Source: an uncultured Paracoccaceae bacterium
GTDB lineage: Bacteria; Pseudomonadota; Alphaproteobacteria; Rhodobacterales; Rhodobacteraceae
Assembly (NCBI GenBank): GCA_937983405.1
Contig: CALJZN010000068.1
Location: 1-63,854, forward strand
Direction: 5' to 3'
Length of the DNA stretch: 63,854 nucleotides
Under the pieces are notes generated by a model. That model saw only the letters and a list, made by a program, of their open reading frames with translations. It was not told where the DNA came from and did not search any database. How positions within the stretch are numbered: the stretch's first letter is position 1; each line of letters begins with the position of its first letter. Position numbers and translations under genes: made by a program. Below, piece after piece: positions 8,499-16,294 of the stretch.

Positions 8499-9374
8499 CT
8501 ATCGGGTGGGCACCGGCGTCGCGCCGCGGTAGTCGTAGAAGCCGCGGTCCGACTTGCGCCCCAGCCAACCCGCCTCGACGTATTTCACCAGCAGCGGGCA
8601 GGGCCGGTACTTGGTATCGGCCAGCCCCTCGTGCAGCACGTTCATGATCGCAAGGCAGGTATCCAGCCCGATGAAGTCGGCCAGTTCCAGCGGCCCCATG
8701 GGGTGGTTGGCCCCGAGCTTCAGCGAGGTGTCGATCGAGCGCACGTTGCCGACGCCCTCGTAAAGCGCATAGACCGCCTCGTTGATCATCGGCATCAGGA
8801 TGCGGTTGACGATGAAGCCGGGGAAATCCTCGGCCGAAGCGGCGGTCTTGCCCAGTCGCTCGACGACCCCGAGGCAGGTTGCGAAGGTCTCCTCCGAGGT
8901 CTGGATGCCGCGGATCAGCTCCACGAGCTGCATCACCGGCACGGGGTTCATGAAGTGGAACCCCATGAATCGCTCGGGCCGGTCGGTGCGGCTGGCCAGC
9001 CGGGTGATCGAGATCGACGAGGTGTTCGAGGTCAGGATCGTCTGCGCCCCGAGATGCGGTGCAAGCCCGGCGAAGATTCCGGTCTTGACGTCCTCGCGCT
9101 CGGTCGCCGCCTCGATCACAAGGTCGCAGGGCCCGACCTCGGCCAGCGCAAGGGTCGTCCGGATCCGCGCCAGGGCCGCCGCCCTGTCTTCGGCCGTGAT
9201 CCGGCCGCGGCTGACCTGCCGCTCGATGTTGCGCTCGATCGTGGCCAAGGCACGGTCGAGCGCCGCCGGGCTGACATCGGACAGCACCACCTGGTATCCC
9301 GCCAGCGCGAGGACATGGGCGATCCCGCTGCCCATCTGCCCCGCCCCGACAACACCGACCGTCCGGATCTCCAT
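8499..9374 (-). CDS. hbd: 3-hydroxybutyryl-CoA dehydrogenase
   Basis: A 291-aa NAD(P)-dependent dehydrogenase interconverting acetoacetyl-CoA and 3-hydroxybutyryl-CoA. The N-terminal Rossmann fold shows VGVVGAGQMGSGIAHVLA (GxGxxG) at residues 6-23. Catalytic His lies in FMGFHFMNPVPVM, and the C-terminal domain has GFIVNRILMPMINEA and GPLELADFIGLDT. Length is standard for the single-function enzyme. It is close to etfAB, which would take electrons from the matching acyl-CoA dehydrogenation; that neighbourhood is common in Rhodobacterales. Gene symbol follows the usual hbd/hbdA naming. Confidence 0.95.
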   Translation of the reverse strand: MEIRTVGVVGAGQMGSGIAHVLALAGYQVVLSDVSPAALDRALATIERNIERQVSRGRITAEDRAAALARIRTTLALAEVGPCDLVIEAATEREDVKTGIFAGLAPHLGAQTILTSNTSSISITRLASRTDRPERFMGFHFMNPVPVMQLVELIRGIQTSEETFATCLGVVERLGKTAASAEDFPGFIVNRILMPMINEAVYALYEGVGNVRSIDTSLKLGANHPMGPLELADFIGLDTCLAIMNVLHEGLADTKYRPCPLLVKYVEAGWLGRKSDRGFYDYRGATPVPTR

Positions 9375-9582
9375 GCGCCTGTCCCGTTCCCCCTGCCGGC
9401 GGTGACCTTATGCCCCGCGGCGCGGCCTGCGCAAGGCCGAAGGCATGCGGCCGGCGCGCCGCGGCCCCCGGGGGAAGACCCCGGCCGGACCTTGGACAAA
9501 TTGCACCAAATCAGATCCTTAGCCAAACCTCAACGATCGCGCGCGACCCTTTCCGAGGGTGAGTCGGTCTAGGGGCGGGAAA

Positions 9583-10413
9583 ATGGCGTTCGAACCGCTG
9601 GGCGCGGGGGCGCTCGACTATGCGCCGTGCCGCTACGGCATGTCGCGGCTGCTGTTCCGCGGGCCGCAACGGCGGCTCGACGGCGCCTATTGCGCCGTCC
9701 TCGGCGGCACCGAGACCTACGGGAAGTTCGTCCTGCGTCCCTATCCCGACCTCGTCGAGGACCTGCTGGGGGTGACGGTGGTCAACCTCGGCTGCATGCA
9801 CGCCGGCCCCGATGCCTTTCTCGACGACGAGGCCATCCTGACGGTCTGCGGCGGCGCCCGCGCGGTGGCGGTGCAGGTCACGGGCGCGCACAACATGAAC
9901 AACGGCTACTATGCGGTGCACCCGCGCCGCAACGACCGCTTCCTGCGGGCGACCCCGGCGCTGCGGGCGCTGTGCCGGCGGATCGACTTTACCGAGTTCA
10001 GCTTCACGCGCCATCTGCTTTCGGCGCTGCAGGCACGGGCGCCCGACGCCTTCCTGCGCGTGGTCGAGGAGTTGCGCGGGGTCTGGGTGGCGCGCACCCG
10101 CACCCTGCTGCAGCGCCTGCAGGGACGCGCGGTGCTGCTCTGGATGTCGGGCCATGCGCCCGAGGCGGCCTTGGCCGCGCTCGAGCCCTCGGGTGACCCG
10201 GTGCTGGTGGACCGCCCCATGATCGAGGCCGTGCGCCCCTTCGCCGCCGCGGTGGTGGAGGTGGTCATCAGCCCCGCCGCCCGCGCCTGCGGCACCGCCG
10301 GCATGCACTTCGCCCCGCTCGAGACCCCGGCGGCCGAGCGCGTGCCCGGCCCCGCCGCCCATGCCGAGGTCGCGCGCGCCCTCGCCCCGGTCTTGCGGCG
10401 GCTGATGGCCTGA
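9583..10413 (+). CDS. DUF6473 family protein
   Basis: A 276-aa protein of the DUF6473 type, found mainly in Rhodobacterales. The N-terminal stretch LDYAPCRYGMSRLLFRGP followed by YCAVLGGTETYGKFVLRPYP is what I recognise. The GGTETYG segment suggests a nucleotide- or sulfate-binding loop, and relatives are sometimes likened to sulfotransferases, but no reaction is established. No signal peptide or membrane segment is seen. The ATG at MAFEPLGAGALDY is preferred to one eight codons upstream because it begins the conserved part and follows a GGGGCGGGA Shine-Dalgarno-like run. It is divergent from hbd and converges on etfA. Confidence 0.75.
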   Translation: MAFEPLGAGALDYAPCRYGMSRLLFRGPQRRLDGAYCAVLGGTETYGKFVLRPYPDLVEDLLGVTVVNLGCMHAGPDAFLDDEAILTVCGGARAVAVQVTGAHNMNNGYYAVHPRRNDRFLRATPALRALCRRIDFTEFSFTRHLLSALQARAPDAFLRVVEELRGVWVARTRTLLQRLQGRAVLLWMSGHAPEAALAALEPSGDPVLVDRPMIEAVRPFAAAVVEVVISPAARACGTAGMHFAPLETPAAERVPGPAAHAEVARALAPVLRRLMA

Positions 10414-10426
10414 CGTCGCCCCCGGC

Positions 10427-10451
10427 GCAAATCCTTCGCAGAAGGATTTGC
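10427..10451 (+). terminator. stem-loop, AATCCTTC family, copy 3
   Basis: Arms GCAAATCCTTC (10427-10437) and GAAGGATTTGC (10441-10451) around GCA: a perfect 11-bp stem 14 bases after the DUF6473 stop codon. It shares the AAATCCTTC core with the two copies near 8.4 kb. Confidence 0.65.
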
Positions 10452-10460
10452 CCCTGGCGC

Positions 10461-10489
10461 CCTGAAAGTCTTCGGAGAAGACTTTCGGG
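10461..10489 (-). terminator. stem-loop, related copy 4 (likely etfA terminator)
   Basis: Arms of 13 bases (10461-10473 and 10477-10489, one G-T pair) around GGA. The core GAAAGTCTTC/GAAGACTTTC differs from the other copies by compensating changes that keep pairing. It lies 60 bases beyond the etfA stop and ends in a C/G-rich tract, so it probably serves the leftward etf operon. Confidence 0.55.
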
Positions 10490-10548
10490 CCCCCCGGCCG
10501 GGGCGCCCAACCCCTGGGTGGGCCCCGGGGCCGACCCCAGAGCCAGAC

Positions 10549-11478
10549 TCAGAGCTTGTCGATCATCTCCGGCACCGCCTGGAACAGGTCGGCCACCAGC
10601 CCGTAGTCGGCCACCTGAAAGATCGGCGCCTCCTCGTCCTTGTTGATCGCCACGATCACACGGCTGTCCTTCATGCCCGCAAGATGCTGGATCGCGCCCG
10701 AGATGCCCACCGCGACATAGAGCTGCGGCGCCACCACCTTGCCGGTCTGGCCCACCTGCCAGTCGTTGGGCGCAAATCCCGCATCGACGGCCGCGCGGCT
10801 TGCGCCCACCGCCGCGCCCAGCTTGTCGGCCAGCCGTTCGATCAGCGCGAACTGCTCCTGGCTGCCCACCCCACGGCCGCCCGACACCACGATGCCCGCC
10901 GAGGTCAGCTCGGGCCGATCCGAGGCCGCGACGCGGTCCTCGACCCAGGCCGACAGACCCGCCCCGCCGGCGGCCGCAACCGGCTCGACCGGGGCGGGCG
11001 CCGCTGCCCGGCCGGCCGCGGCGAAGGACGCGGTGCGGATCGTGAACACCTTCACCGGATCGGCGCTTGCCACCGTCTGGATCGCGTTGCCCGCATAGAT
11101 CGGCCGTTCGAAGGTTGCCGCGTCCAGCACCGCCGTGACATCCGACAGGATCATCACGTCAAGCAGCGCCGCCACCCGCGGCAGCACGCTCTTCGCAAAG
11201 GCGGTCGAGGGCGCGGCGATGTGCCCGTAGCCCGGCGCCAGCGCCGCGACCAGCGCCGCCGCCGGCTCGGCCAGGCCGTGCGCCAGCGCGGGGTCGTCGG
11301 CCAGCAGCACCCTGGCGACGCCGGCGAAGCCCGCCGCCTCGGCCGCCGCGGCGCCGATGCCCTGCCCGGCCACCAGCACCGTCACCGGGCCGAGGCCCGC
11401 AAGCGCCGTCAGCGCCTTGGCCAGCGCGTCCGCGGCCAGCGCGCCGCCCGTCACATCGGCCAGCAGAAGCACGCCCAT
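10549..11478 (-). CDS. etfA: electron transfer flavoprotein, alpha subunit
   Basis: A 309-aa alpha subunit of the soluble ETF heterodimer, which collects electrons from acyl-CoA dehydrogenases and passes them to ETF:quinone oxidoreductase. The C-terminal FAD domain is clear: [62 protein letters not shown] and [22 protein letters not shown]. Its ATG overlaps the etfB stop by one base (TGATG), which implies translational coupling. It probably serves the hbd and acyl-CoA dehydrogenase genes nearby. Confidence 0.97.
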   Translation of the reverse strand: MGVLLLADVTGGALAADALAKALTALAGLGPVTVLVAGQGIGAAAAEAAGFAGVARVLLADDPALAHGLAEPAAALVAALAPGYGHIAAPSTAFAKSVLPRVAALLDVMILSDVTAVLDAATFERPIYAGNAIQTVASADPVKVFTIRTASFAAAGRAAAPAPVEPVAAAGGAGLSAWVEDRVAASDRPELTSAGIVVSGGRGVGSQEQFALIERLADKLGAAVGASRAAVDAGFAPNDWQVGQTGKVVAPQLYVAVGISGAIQHLAGMKDSRVIVAINKDEEAPIFQVADYGLVADLFQAVPEMIDKL

Positions 11479-12239
11479 CAGATCACCCCCGCCTCGTCGC
11501 GCAGCTTCGCGATCAGCTCGTCCACCGATCCCACCCTGACCCCGGCCTTGCGCCCGGGCGGCTCGGCGGTGCGGAGCACCTTCAGCCGCGGCGCGACATC
11601 GACGCCGTAGTCGGCCGGCGTCCGCTCCTCCAGCGGCTTCTTCTTGGCCTTCATGATGTTGGGCAGGCTGGCATAGCGTGGCTCGTTCAGGCGCAGGTCC
11701 GCGGTGACGATCGCGGGCAGCGTCACGCGCACGACCTGCAGGCCCCCGTCCACCTCGCGCGTCACGGTGGCCTGCCCGTCGGCCACCGCCACCGCGGAGG
11801 CGAAGGTCGCCTGCGGCCAGCCGAGCAGCGCGGCAAGCATCTGGCCCGTCGCGTTCATGTCGTTGTCGATTGCCTGCTTGCCGCACAGGATCAGGCCCGG
11901 CTGTTCCTCGCGCGCCACCGCGGCCAGAAGCTTGGCCACGGCGAGCGGCTCGATGTCGTGATGGACGTCCTCGGCCGCCACGATCAGGATCGCGCGGTCG
12001 GCCCCCATGGCGAGCGCGGTGCGCAGCGTCTCGGCCGCCTGCCTGACCCCGATCGAGACCGCGACGATCTCGCCCGCCGCGCCCCTTTCCTTCAGCCGGA
12101 TCGCCTCTTCCACCGCGATCTCGTCGAAGGGGTTCATCGACATCTTCACATTGGCCAGGTCCACGCCCGATCCGTCGGCCTTCACGCGGACCTTCACGTT
12201 GTAGTCCACCACCCGTTTCACCGGCACGAGTATCTTCAT
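11478..12239 (-). CDS. etfB: electron transfer flavoprotein, beta subunit
   Basis: A 253-aa beta subunit that binds AMP and completes the ETF heterodimer with the next gene. Recognisable by [19 protein letters not shown] at the start, [17 protein letters not shown], the recognition-loop region with [29 protein letters not shown], and [13 protein letters not shown] near the end, which contains the methylated-Lys region known in alphaproteobacterial ETF. The start is fixed by the conserved MKILVPVK. A 117-base gap separates it from the adenosyltransferase upstream, so it may have its own promoter. Confidence 0.97.
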   Translation of the reverse strand: MKILVPVKRVVDYNVKVRVKADGSGVDLANVKMSMNPFDEIAVEEAIRLKERGAAGEIVAVSIGVRQAAETLRTALAMGADRAILIVAAEDVHHDIEPLAVAKLLAAVAREEQPGLILCGKQAIDNDMNATGQMLAALLGWPQATFASAVAVADGQATVTREVDGGLQVVRVTLPAIVTADLRLNEPRYASLPNIMKAKKKPLEERTPADYGVDVAPRLKVLRTAEPPGRKAGVRVGSVDELIAKLRDEAGVI

Positions 12240-12356
12240 GCGCAAGTTCCCTCCTGCGCCCCGGACGGGGCGGCCCGGTCGACACCCGGGCTGTTTAGCG
12301 CCGCCCGGACCGCGGCGACAGAGCAAAAAACGCCGCGCGCGCGGGCCGGGTCGGGC

Positions 12357-12929
12357 CTAGCGGTGGGCGCCGGGCACCCAGAGCACATCGGCCCGCCCCT
12401 CGTCGTTGGCGATGCGCGCGGCGACGAAGAACCAGTCCGACAGCCGGTTGAGGTAGACCATCGCCGCGCGGTTCACGGCCTCGAGCGTCGCAAGCTCGAC
12501 CGTCAGCCGCTCGGCCCGGCGCGCGACGGTGCGGCAGAGATGCAGATGCGCCGCCAGCGCCGAGCCGCCGGGCAGCACGAAGGAGCGCAGCGGGGAAAGC
12601 CGCGCGTTCATGGCGTCGATCTCGGCCTCGAGCCGTTCGGCCTGCGCGGGCGCCATCCGCAGCGGCGGAAAGGGGGCGTCGGCGTCCCGCTCCATCTCGG
12701 GCCGGCAGAGGTCGGCGCCGAGGTCGAAGAGGTCGTTCTGGATGCGCGCCAGGGCCGCGTCGAGCTCGCCTGCCGCATGCAGCCGGGCCAGGCCCACCGT
12801 CGCGTTGGTCTCGTCCACCGTGCCGTAGGCCTGCACCCGCAGCGCATGCTTGGGCACGCGCGCGCCGTTGCCCAGCGCGGTCTCGCCGGCGTCGCCGGTC
12901 CGGGTGTAGATGCGGTTCAGAACGACCAT
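12357..12929 (-). CDS. cob(I)yrinic acid a,c-diamide / cobalamin adenosyltransferase, PduO type
   Basis: A 190-aa ATP:corrinoid adenosyltransferase that forms adenosylcobalamin from cob(I)alamin and ATP. The ATP-binding N-terminus NRIYTRTGDAGETALGNG and the signatures VDETNATVGLAR, FVLPGGSALAAHLHLCRTVARRAER and NRLSDWFFVAAR are all present. The ATG at MVVLNRIYTR is chosen ten codons into the open frame because the family starts there. It follows a 66-aa membrane protein by seven bases, so the two are probably co-transcribed. The usual product supports methylmalonyl-CoA mutase or similar enzymes. Confidence 0.94.
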   Translation of the reverse strand: MVVLNRIYTRTGDAGETALGNGARVPKHALRVQAYGTVDETNATVGLARLHAAGELDAALARIQNDLFDLGADLCRPEMERDADAPFPPLRMAPAQAERLEAEIDAMNARLSPLRSFVLPGGSALAAHLHLCRTVARRAERLTVELATLEAVNRAAMVYLNRLSDWFFVAARIANDEGRADVLWVPGAHR

Positions 12930-12936
12930 GCCGCCC

Positions 12937-13137
12937 TCACATGCGCCGCGCGTAGACATAGACGAGGATCAGCGCGATCGCCACCGCCTGCGCCGCGATG
13001 CGGTAGCGCATGATGCGGTTGGCGTGGCGGCGGTTGAACTCGCCCCCGCGCGCAAAGCCGCCGATGCCCACGGCAAGAATGCCCACGACCACGAGGGCCG
13101 CCAGCGCGACGATGAGGAACAAGGGGTCGTTCAGCAT
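12937..13137 (-). CDS. twin transmembrane (HIG1-like) small membrane protein
   Basis: A 66-aa protein with two predicted helices, FLIVALAALVVVGILAVGIGGFA and IAAQAVAIALILVYVYA, joined by a basic loop RGGEFNRRHANRIMRYR. This two-helix layout with a RRHANRxMRYRI-type loop matches the small twin-transmembrane/HIG1-domain proteins encoded next to PduO-type adenosyltransferases in Rhodobacterales. HIG1 proteins in other lineages associate with respiratory supercomplexes; a similar role here is only inference. MLNDPLFL is taken as start because it immediately precedes helix 1. Confidence 0.75.
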   Translation of the reverse strand: MLNDPLFLIVALAALVVVGILAVGIGGFARGGEFNRRHANRIMRYRIAAQAVAIALILVYVYARRM

Positions 13138-13255
13138 GGCAGCCCTCCATCGGACGGACATGTTCAACTAGCGCAACGCCGGCCGGTGTCGAGCCCCGCC
13201 GCGCCCCAACCCCCGCTGCGCCCGACGCCCCGCGCCCCGCCCGAGGCTGTCCGCC

Positions 13256-14578
13256 TCAGCCGGCGATCAGCGCCGCGGCGGCCGCCGCGCCGGCGGCGAG
13301 CGCGCCGTGCACGGTGCCGGGATGCGCCGCGCTCGTGTGCTCGCCCGCCAGCGCCAGGCGGCCCTCGACGGGCTCGGCCAGCGCGCGCCGGTCGCGCGCC
13401 CGCCCGCCCACGGGGGTGAAGCTGTAGGCCATCCGCGAAAAGGGGTCGGCCGCCCAGCGCGTCAGCTGCGCGGCCTCGGGGGCGGGAATGCGGCCGCCGA
13501 TCATGTCGGCCAGCGCCGCCTGCGCGGCCGCCACCACCTCGGCCTCGGGCAGAGCCTCGAGCGCGCGGGCGGCCCCGGCGGCGTTGAAGCCCGCGAGCAT
13601 CGGCACCGGCCCGGGCAGCACCGCCCATTGCGCCCAGACCCCGGGCGCGGGCCCGAGATAGTCAAGCCAGTCGGTCCGCGCCGGCCAGAAGGCGCGGGGA
13701 AAGCGCAGCACCGTCTTGTCCAGCCGGCCAAGCCCCAGCCGGCCCAGCGCCCGCCGGTGTCCGGCCGGCAGATCGACCGACAGCGCCCCGGCCGCCAGCA
13801 CGCCGGCCGGCACCGCCACCACCACCCGGTCGGCCTCGGCCGCGGCCCCGTCGCGCGCCCGCACCCGCAGCCGCCGGCCGCGGCGGTCCACCGCCACGAC
13901 CTCGACGCCGAGGCGGAGGTCGAGCCCGCGCGCCAGATGCGCCGCCAGCGCGTCGTAGCCCCCGGGCAACAGCAGGTCGCCGCCGCGGTGGGCCTCGTCC
14001 TCGTCGAACCACCAGGCCGAAAGCTCCTCCCAGCCGCCGGCATAGTCGTGCTCGATCTCGACCGCGACATAGTGGCGCAGCGCCTGCCGCCCCGCGGCAT
14101 CAAGCCGCGCCCAGGCGCGCGAGCGCTCGATGGCCGCGCGCAGCGGGACATCGCGCTCGAGCGCCTCGGCCTCGGCCCGCGCGGCCTCGACCGCGGCCTC
14201 GGCCCGGTCGGCCAGCGCCGCGATGTCCACCGCCTGCCCGCCGGGGCCCCAGGCGGCGGCCCGCTCGCCTGCGCGCGCCGGCGCCGCCCCCGCCTCGGCG
14301 GCGAGCGCGACCAGCGGATTGCCCTTGCGGCCGTGGATCCAGCCCGCGCCCAGCTCCACCGGCGCGTCGGGCCAGCGCCGGCTGGTCCAGACGCGCCCCC
14401 CGATCCGCCCCCGCGCCTCGAGCAGCGTCACCCGGTCGCCCGCCGCGGCCAGCGCGCGCGCCGCGGCCAGCCCCGCCATGCCGGCGCCGACCACGATCGC
14501 CTCGCCCGGGCCCGTCGCCCGGGCCGCCCCCAGGCCCACCGCCGCGGCAAGCGCCCCCAGCAGCCCGCGGCGCGTCAT
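13256..14578 (-). CDS. FAD-dependent flavin amine oxidase, exported by Tat
   Basis: A 440-aa protein of the flavin monoamine oxidase/polyamine oxidase family. It starts MTRRGLLGALAAAVGLGAARA, a twin-arginine-type signal (TRRGLL followed by a hydrophobic run), so it is probably exported folded with FAD. The dinucleotide fold follows as AIVVGAGMAGLAAARALAAAG, then LLEARGRIGGRVWT, and the C-terminal FAD-closing segment is LALAGEHTSAAHPGTVHGALAAG. The substrate is unknown; amines, polyamines or amino acids are typical. Its ATG overlaps the stop of the SDR upstream by four bases, so the two form an operon. Confidence 0.85.
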   Translation of the reverse strand: MTRRGLLGALAAAVGLGAARATGPGEAIVVGAGMAGLAAARALAAAGDRVTLLEARGRIGGRVWTSRRWPDAPVELGAGWIHGRKGNPLVALAAEAGAAPARAGERAAAWGPGGQAVDIAALADRAEAAVEAARAEAEALERDVPLRAAIERSRAWARLDAAGRQALRHYVAVEIEHDYAGGWEELSAWWFDEDEAHRGGDLLLPGGYDALAAHLARGLDLRLGVEVVAVDRRGRRLRVRARDGAAAEADRVVVAVPAGVLAAGALSVDLPAGHRRALGRLGLGRLDKTVLRFPRAFWPARTDWLDYLGPAPGVWAQWAVLPGPVPMLAGFNAAGAARALEALPEAEVVAAAQAALADMIGGRIPAPEAAQLTRWAADPFSRMAYSFTPVGGRARDRRALAEPVEGRLALAGEHTSAAHPGTVHGALAAGAAAAAALIAG

Positions 14579-15417
14579 GCCCCCGAGCCCCGCTGCAAGA
14601 GCGCATCGAGCGCCCGCGTCGGCAGCAGCCGGCGCGCCACCTCGATCAGATGGGTGGGCAGCGTCACGCGATAGCGCGCGCGGGGCCGGCGGCTTTCGAG
14701 CGCGCGGATCAGCGCGGCCGTCACCGCCGCGGGAGGCAGCTCGAAGCGGTCGGGCTTCGCCGCGGGCTCGTAGAGGCGCCGGAGCAGCCGCGTGCGGTAT
14801 TCCTCGGCCCGCGGCGAGGCGCGCCAGTCGATCCAGCGCTCGAAGGGGGGGATGGCGTTCTCGCGGAAGCGGGTGGCGATGGGCCCGGGTTCGATCAGGA
14901 TCACATGGATGCCCGTCCCCGCCATCTCGAGCCGCAGCACGTCGGTCAGCCCCTCGAGCGCGTGCTTCGAGGCGACATAGGCGCCGCGCCACTTGAGCCC
15001 CACGCGCCCCAGCACCGACGAGCACTGCACGATCCGCCCTGAGCCCTGCGCCCGCATCGCCGGAATCACCCGGCGCGTCAGGTCGTGCCAGCCGAAGAAA
15101 TTGGCCTGGAACAGCTCCTCGAGCCCCGCGCGCGGGATGTCCTCGACCGCGCCGGGCAGGGCATAGGCGCCGTTGTTGAACAGCGCGTCCAGCCGCCCGC
15201 CGGTGCGCGCCAGCGCCTCGGCCGCGCCGGCGGCAACGCTCGCGGGGTCGGCATGGTCGAGCGGAAAGCTCTCGAGCCCCTCGGCCTGAAGCCGCGCGCA
15301 GTCCTGCGGCTTGCGGCAGGTGGCCAGCACCCGCCAGCCGCGGCGGGCAAGGCTGCGGGCGGCGTCAAGGCCGATGCCCGAGGAACAGCCGGTGATCAGG
15401 ATCGTGCGGTCGGGCAT
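14575..15417 (-). CDS. SDR-family oxidoreductase
   Basis: A 280-aa classical short-chain dehydrogenase/reductase. The cofactor loop TGCSSGIGLDAARSLARRG (TGxxxGIG) is at residues 9-27, with NNGAYALPG (NNAG variant), catalytic Ser in IVQCSSVLGRVG, and YVASK (Tyr and Lys). The longer C-terminal part, with ERWIDWRASPRAEEYRTRLL, resembles SDRs of the retinol/17-beta-type group. Arg at the end of the second strand (ATCRKPQD) suggests NADP preference. Substrate unknown. It is transcribed with the amine oxidase; a 69-base gap separates it from the RidA gene of the aminobenzoate operon, so it might be the end of that operon. Confidence 0.85.
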   Translation of the reverse strand: MPDRTILITGCSSGIGLDAARSLARRGWRVLATCRKPQDCARLQAEGLESFPLDHADPASVAAGAAEALARTGGRLDALFNNGAYALPGAVEDIPRAGLEELFQANFFGWHDLTRRVIPAMRAQGSGRIVQCSSVLGRVGLKWRGAYVASKHALEGLTDVLRLEMAGTGIHVILIEPGPIATRFRENAIPPFERWIDWRASPRAEEYRTRLLRRLYEPAAKPDRFELPPAAVTAALIRALESRRPRARYRVTLPTHLIEVARRLLPTRALDALLQRGSGA

Positions 15418-15486
15418 CGGGCACTCGGCACTGGGGCGCTGCGGCGGCGCGATGGGGCGCGCGCGGCGCGAAAAAAGGGGGAAAGG

Positions 15487-15882
15487 CTAGCGCGGGATCA
15501 CCGCCGTCGCCTCGATCTCGACCAGCGCCGCGTCCTCGACGAGGCCCGCCACCACGACCATCGTCATCGCCGGAAAATGCCGGCCCATGACCCGGCGATA
15601 GGCCTGCCCGACCTCGGCCAGGCGGGCGAGATAGTCGCGCTTGTCGGTGACATACCAGGTCAGCCTCGTGATGTGCTCGGCCCTGCCCCCGGCCCGTTCG
15701 ACCACGGCCAGCACGTTGCGCAGCGCCTGCTCGGTCTGGCCGACGAAGTCGTCGCTTTCGAAGCGCTGGTCGGCCGTCCAGCCGATCTGGCCGCCGACGA
15801 ACAGATGCCCCTCGGAGGTGAGCACCCCGTTGGCGTAGCCCTTCGCGGGGGCCCAGCCCTCGGGATGGACGATCTCATGCAT
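15487..15882 (-). CDS. Rid-family protein (YjgF/RidA-like) lacking the catalytic Arg
   Basis: A 131-aa trimeric-fold Rid protein. Typical segments are LFVGGQIGW, QTEQALRNVLAVVERAGG and LVEIEATAVIPR. In E. coli RidA the imine-binding Arg105 sits in FPARSCVEV; the aligned residues here are FPAMTMVVV, so Arg is replaced by Met106. Archetypal 2-aminoacrylate deaminase activity is therefore unlikely, and the protein belongs with Rid subgroups found in catabolic operons. It is the last gene of the aminobenzoate operon, overlapping the thioesterase gene by eight bases. A role with enamine or ketone intermediates of that pathway is inference. Confidence 0.85.
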   Translation of the reverse strand: MHEIVHPEGWAPAKGYANGVLTSEGHLFVGGQIGWTADQRFESDDFVGQTEQALRNVLAVVERAGGRAEHITRLTWYVTDKRDYLARLAEVGQAYRRVMGRHFPAMTMVVVAGLVEDAALVEIEATAVIPR

Positions 15883-16294
15883 CGGGGCTCTCCTCCAGTT
15901 GGGCGGCCATGCGGGCGCGCAGGTCCTCGGGCCAGGCGGCGGGGCGGCCCGTGTCCATGTTCACCCATACAAGCGTCGAGCGCGCCGCGAAGCGCGGGGC
16001 GCCGCCCGCGCTCGCCTCGATCGTGATGCTCGCGCTCGACCGTCCCAGCCGGCGCAGCCGCAGCGCAAGGTCCAGCGTCTCGCCCAGCCGCATCGGCCGG
16101 CGGAAGGTGACGGCGATCTCGGCGGTGGGCACCCCGTGCCGCTCGGGCCCGTGCATCCGCGCGAAGGGCATGCCGAGGGTGGCAAACCAGTCCTCGACCG
16201 TGGCGTTGATGATCTCGAAGGCGCGGGGGTAGAACACGATCCCCGCCGGATCGCAGTGCTGGAACCGGACAAGCTCCTGCCGCCGGAACGCCAT
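15875..16294 (-). CDS. 4-hydroxybenzoyl-CoA-type thioesterase
   Basis: A 139-aa single hot-dog protein hydrolysing acyl-CoA thioesters. FQHCDPAGIVFYPRAFEIINATVEDWF is the classic active-site segment of the 4-hydroxybenzoyl-CoA thioesterase family, with the nucleophilic Asp in HCDPAG. The rest (VTFRRPMRLGETLDLAL, SITIEA, STLVWVNMDTGRPAAWP) follows the fold. Its ATG shares a base with the ligase stop and its end overlaps the Rid gene, so it is tightly embedded in the aminobenzoate operon. It probably rescues CoA from dead-end or accumulated thioesters of the pathway. Confidence 0.9.
   Translation of the reverse strand: MAFRRQELVRFQHCDPAGIVFYPRAFEIINATVEDWFATLGMPFARMHGPERHGVPTAEIAVTFRRPMRLGETLDLALRLRRLGRSSASITIEASAGGAPRFAARSTLVWVNMDTGRPAAWPEDLRARMAAQLEESPDA

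Noticed and set aside
10549-12239. A fused etfB-etfA protein
   Set aside because: The two genes are in different frames and share one base at TGATG; each has its own conserved ends.
13256-15417. Amine oxidase and SDR as part of the aminobenzoate operon
   Set aside because: Possible but unsupported: a 69-base gap breaks the otherwise overlapping series and the functions do not fit the pathway.
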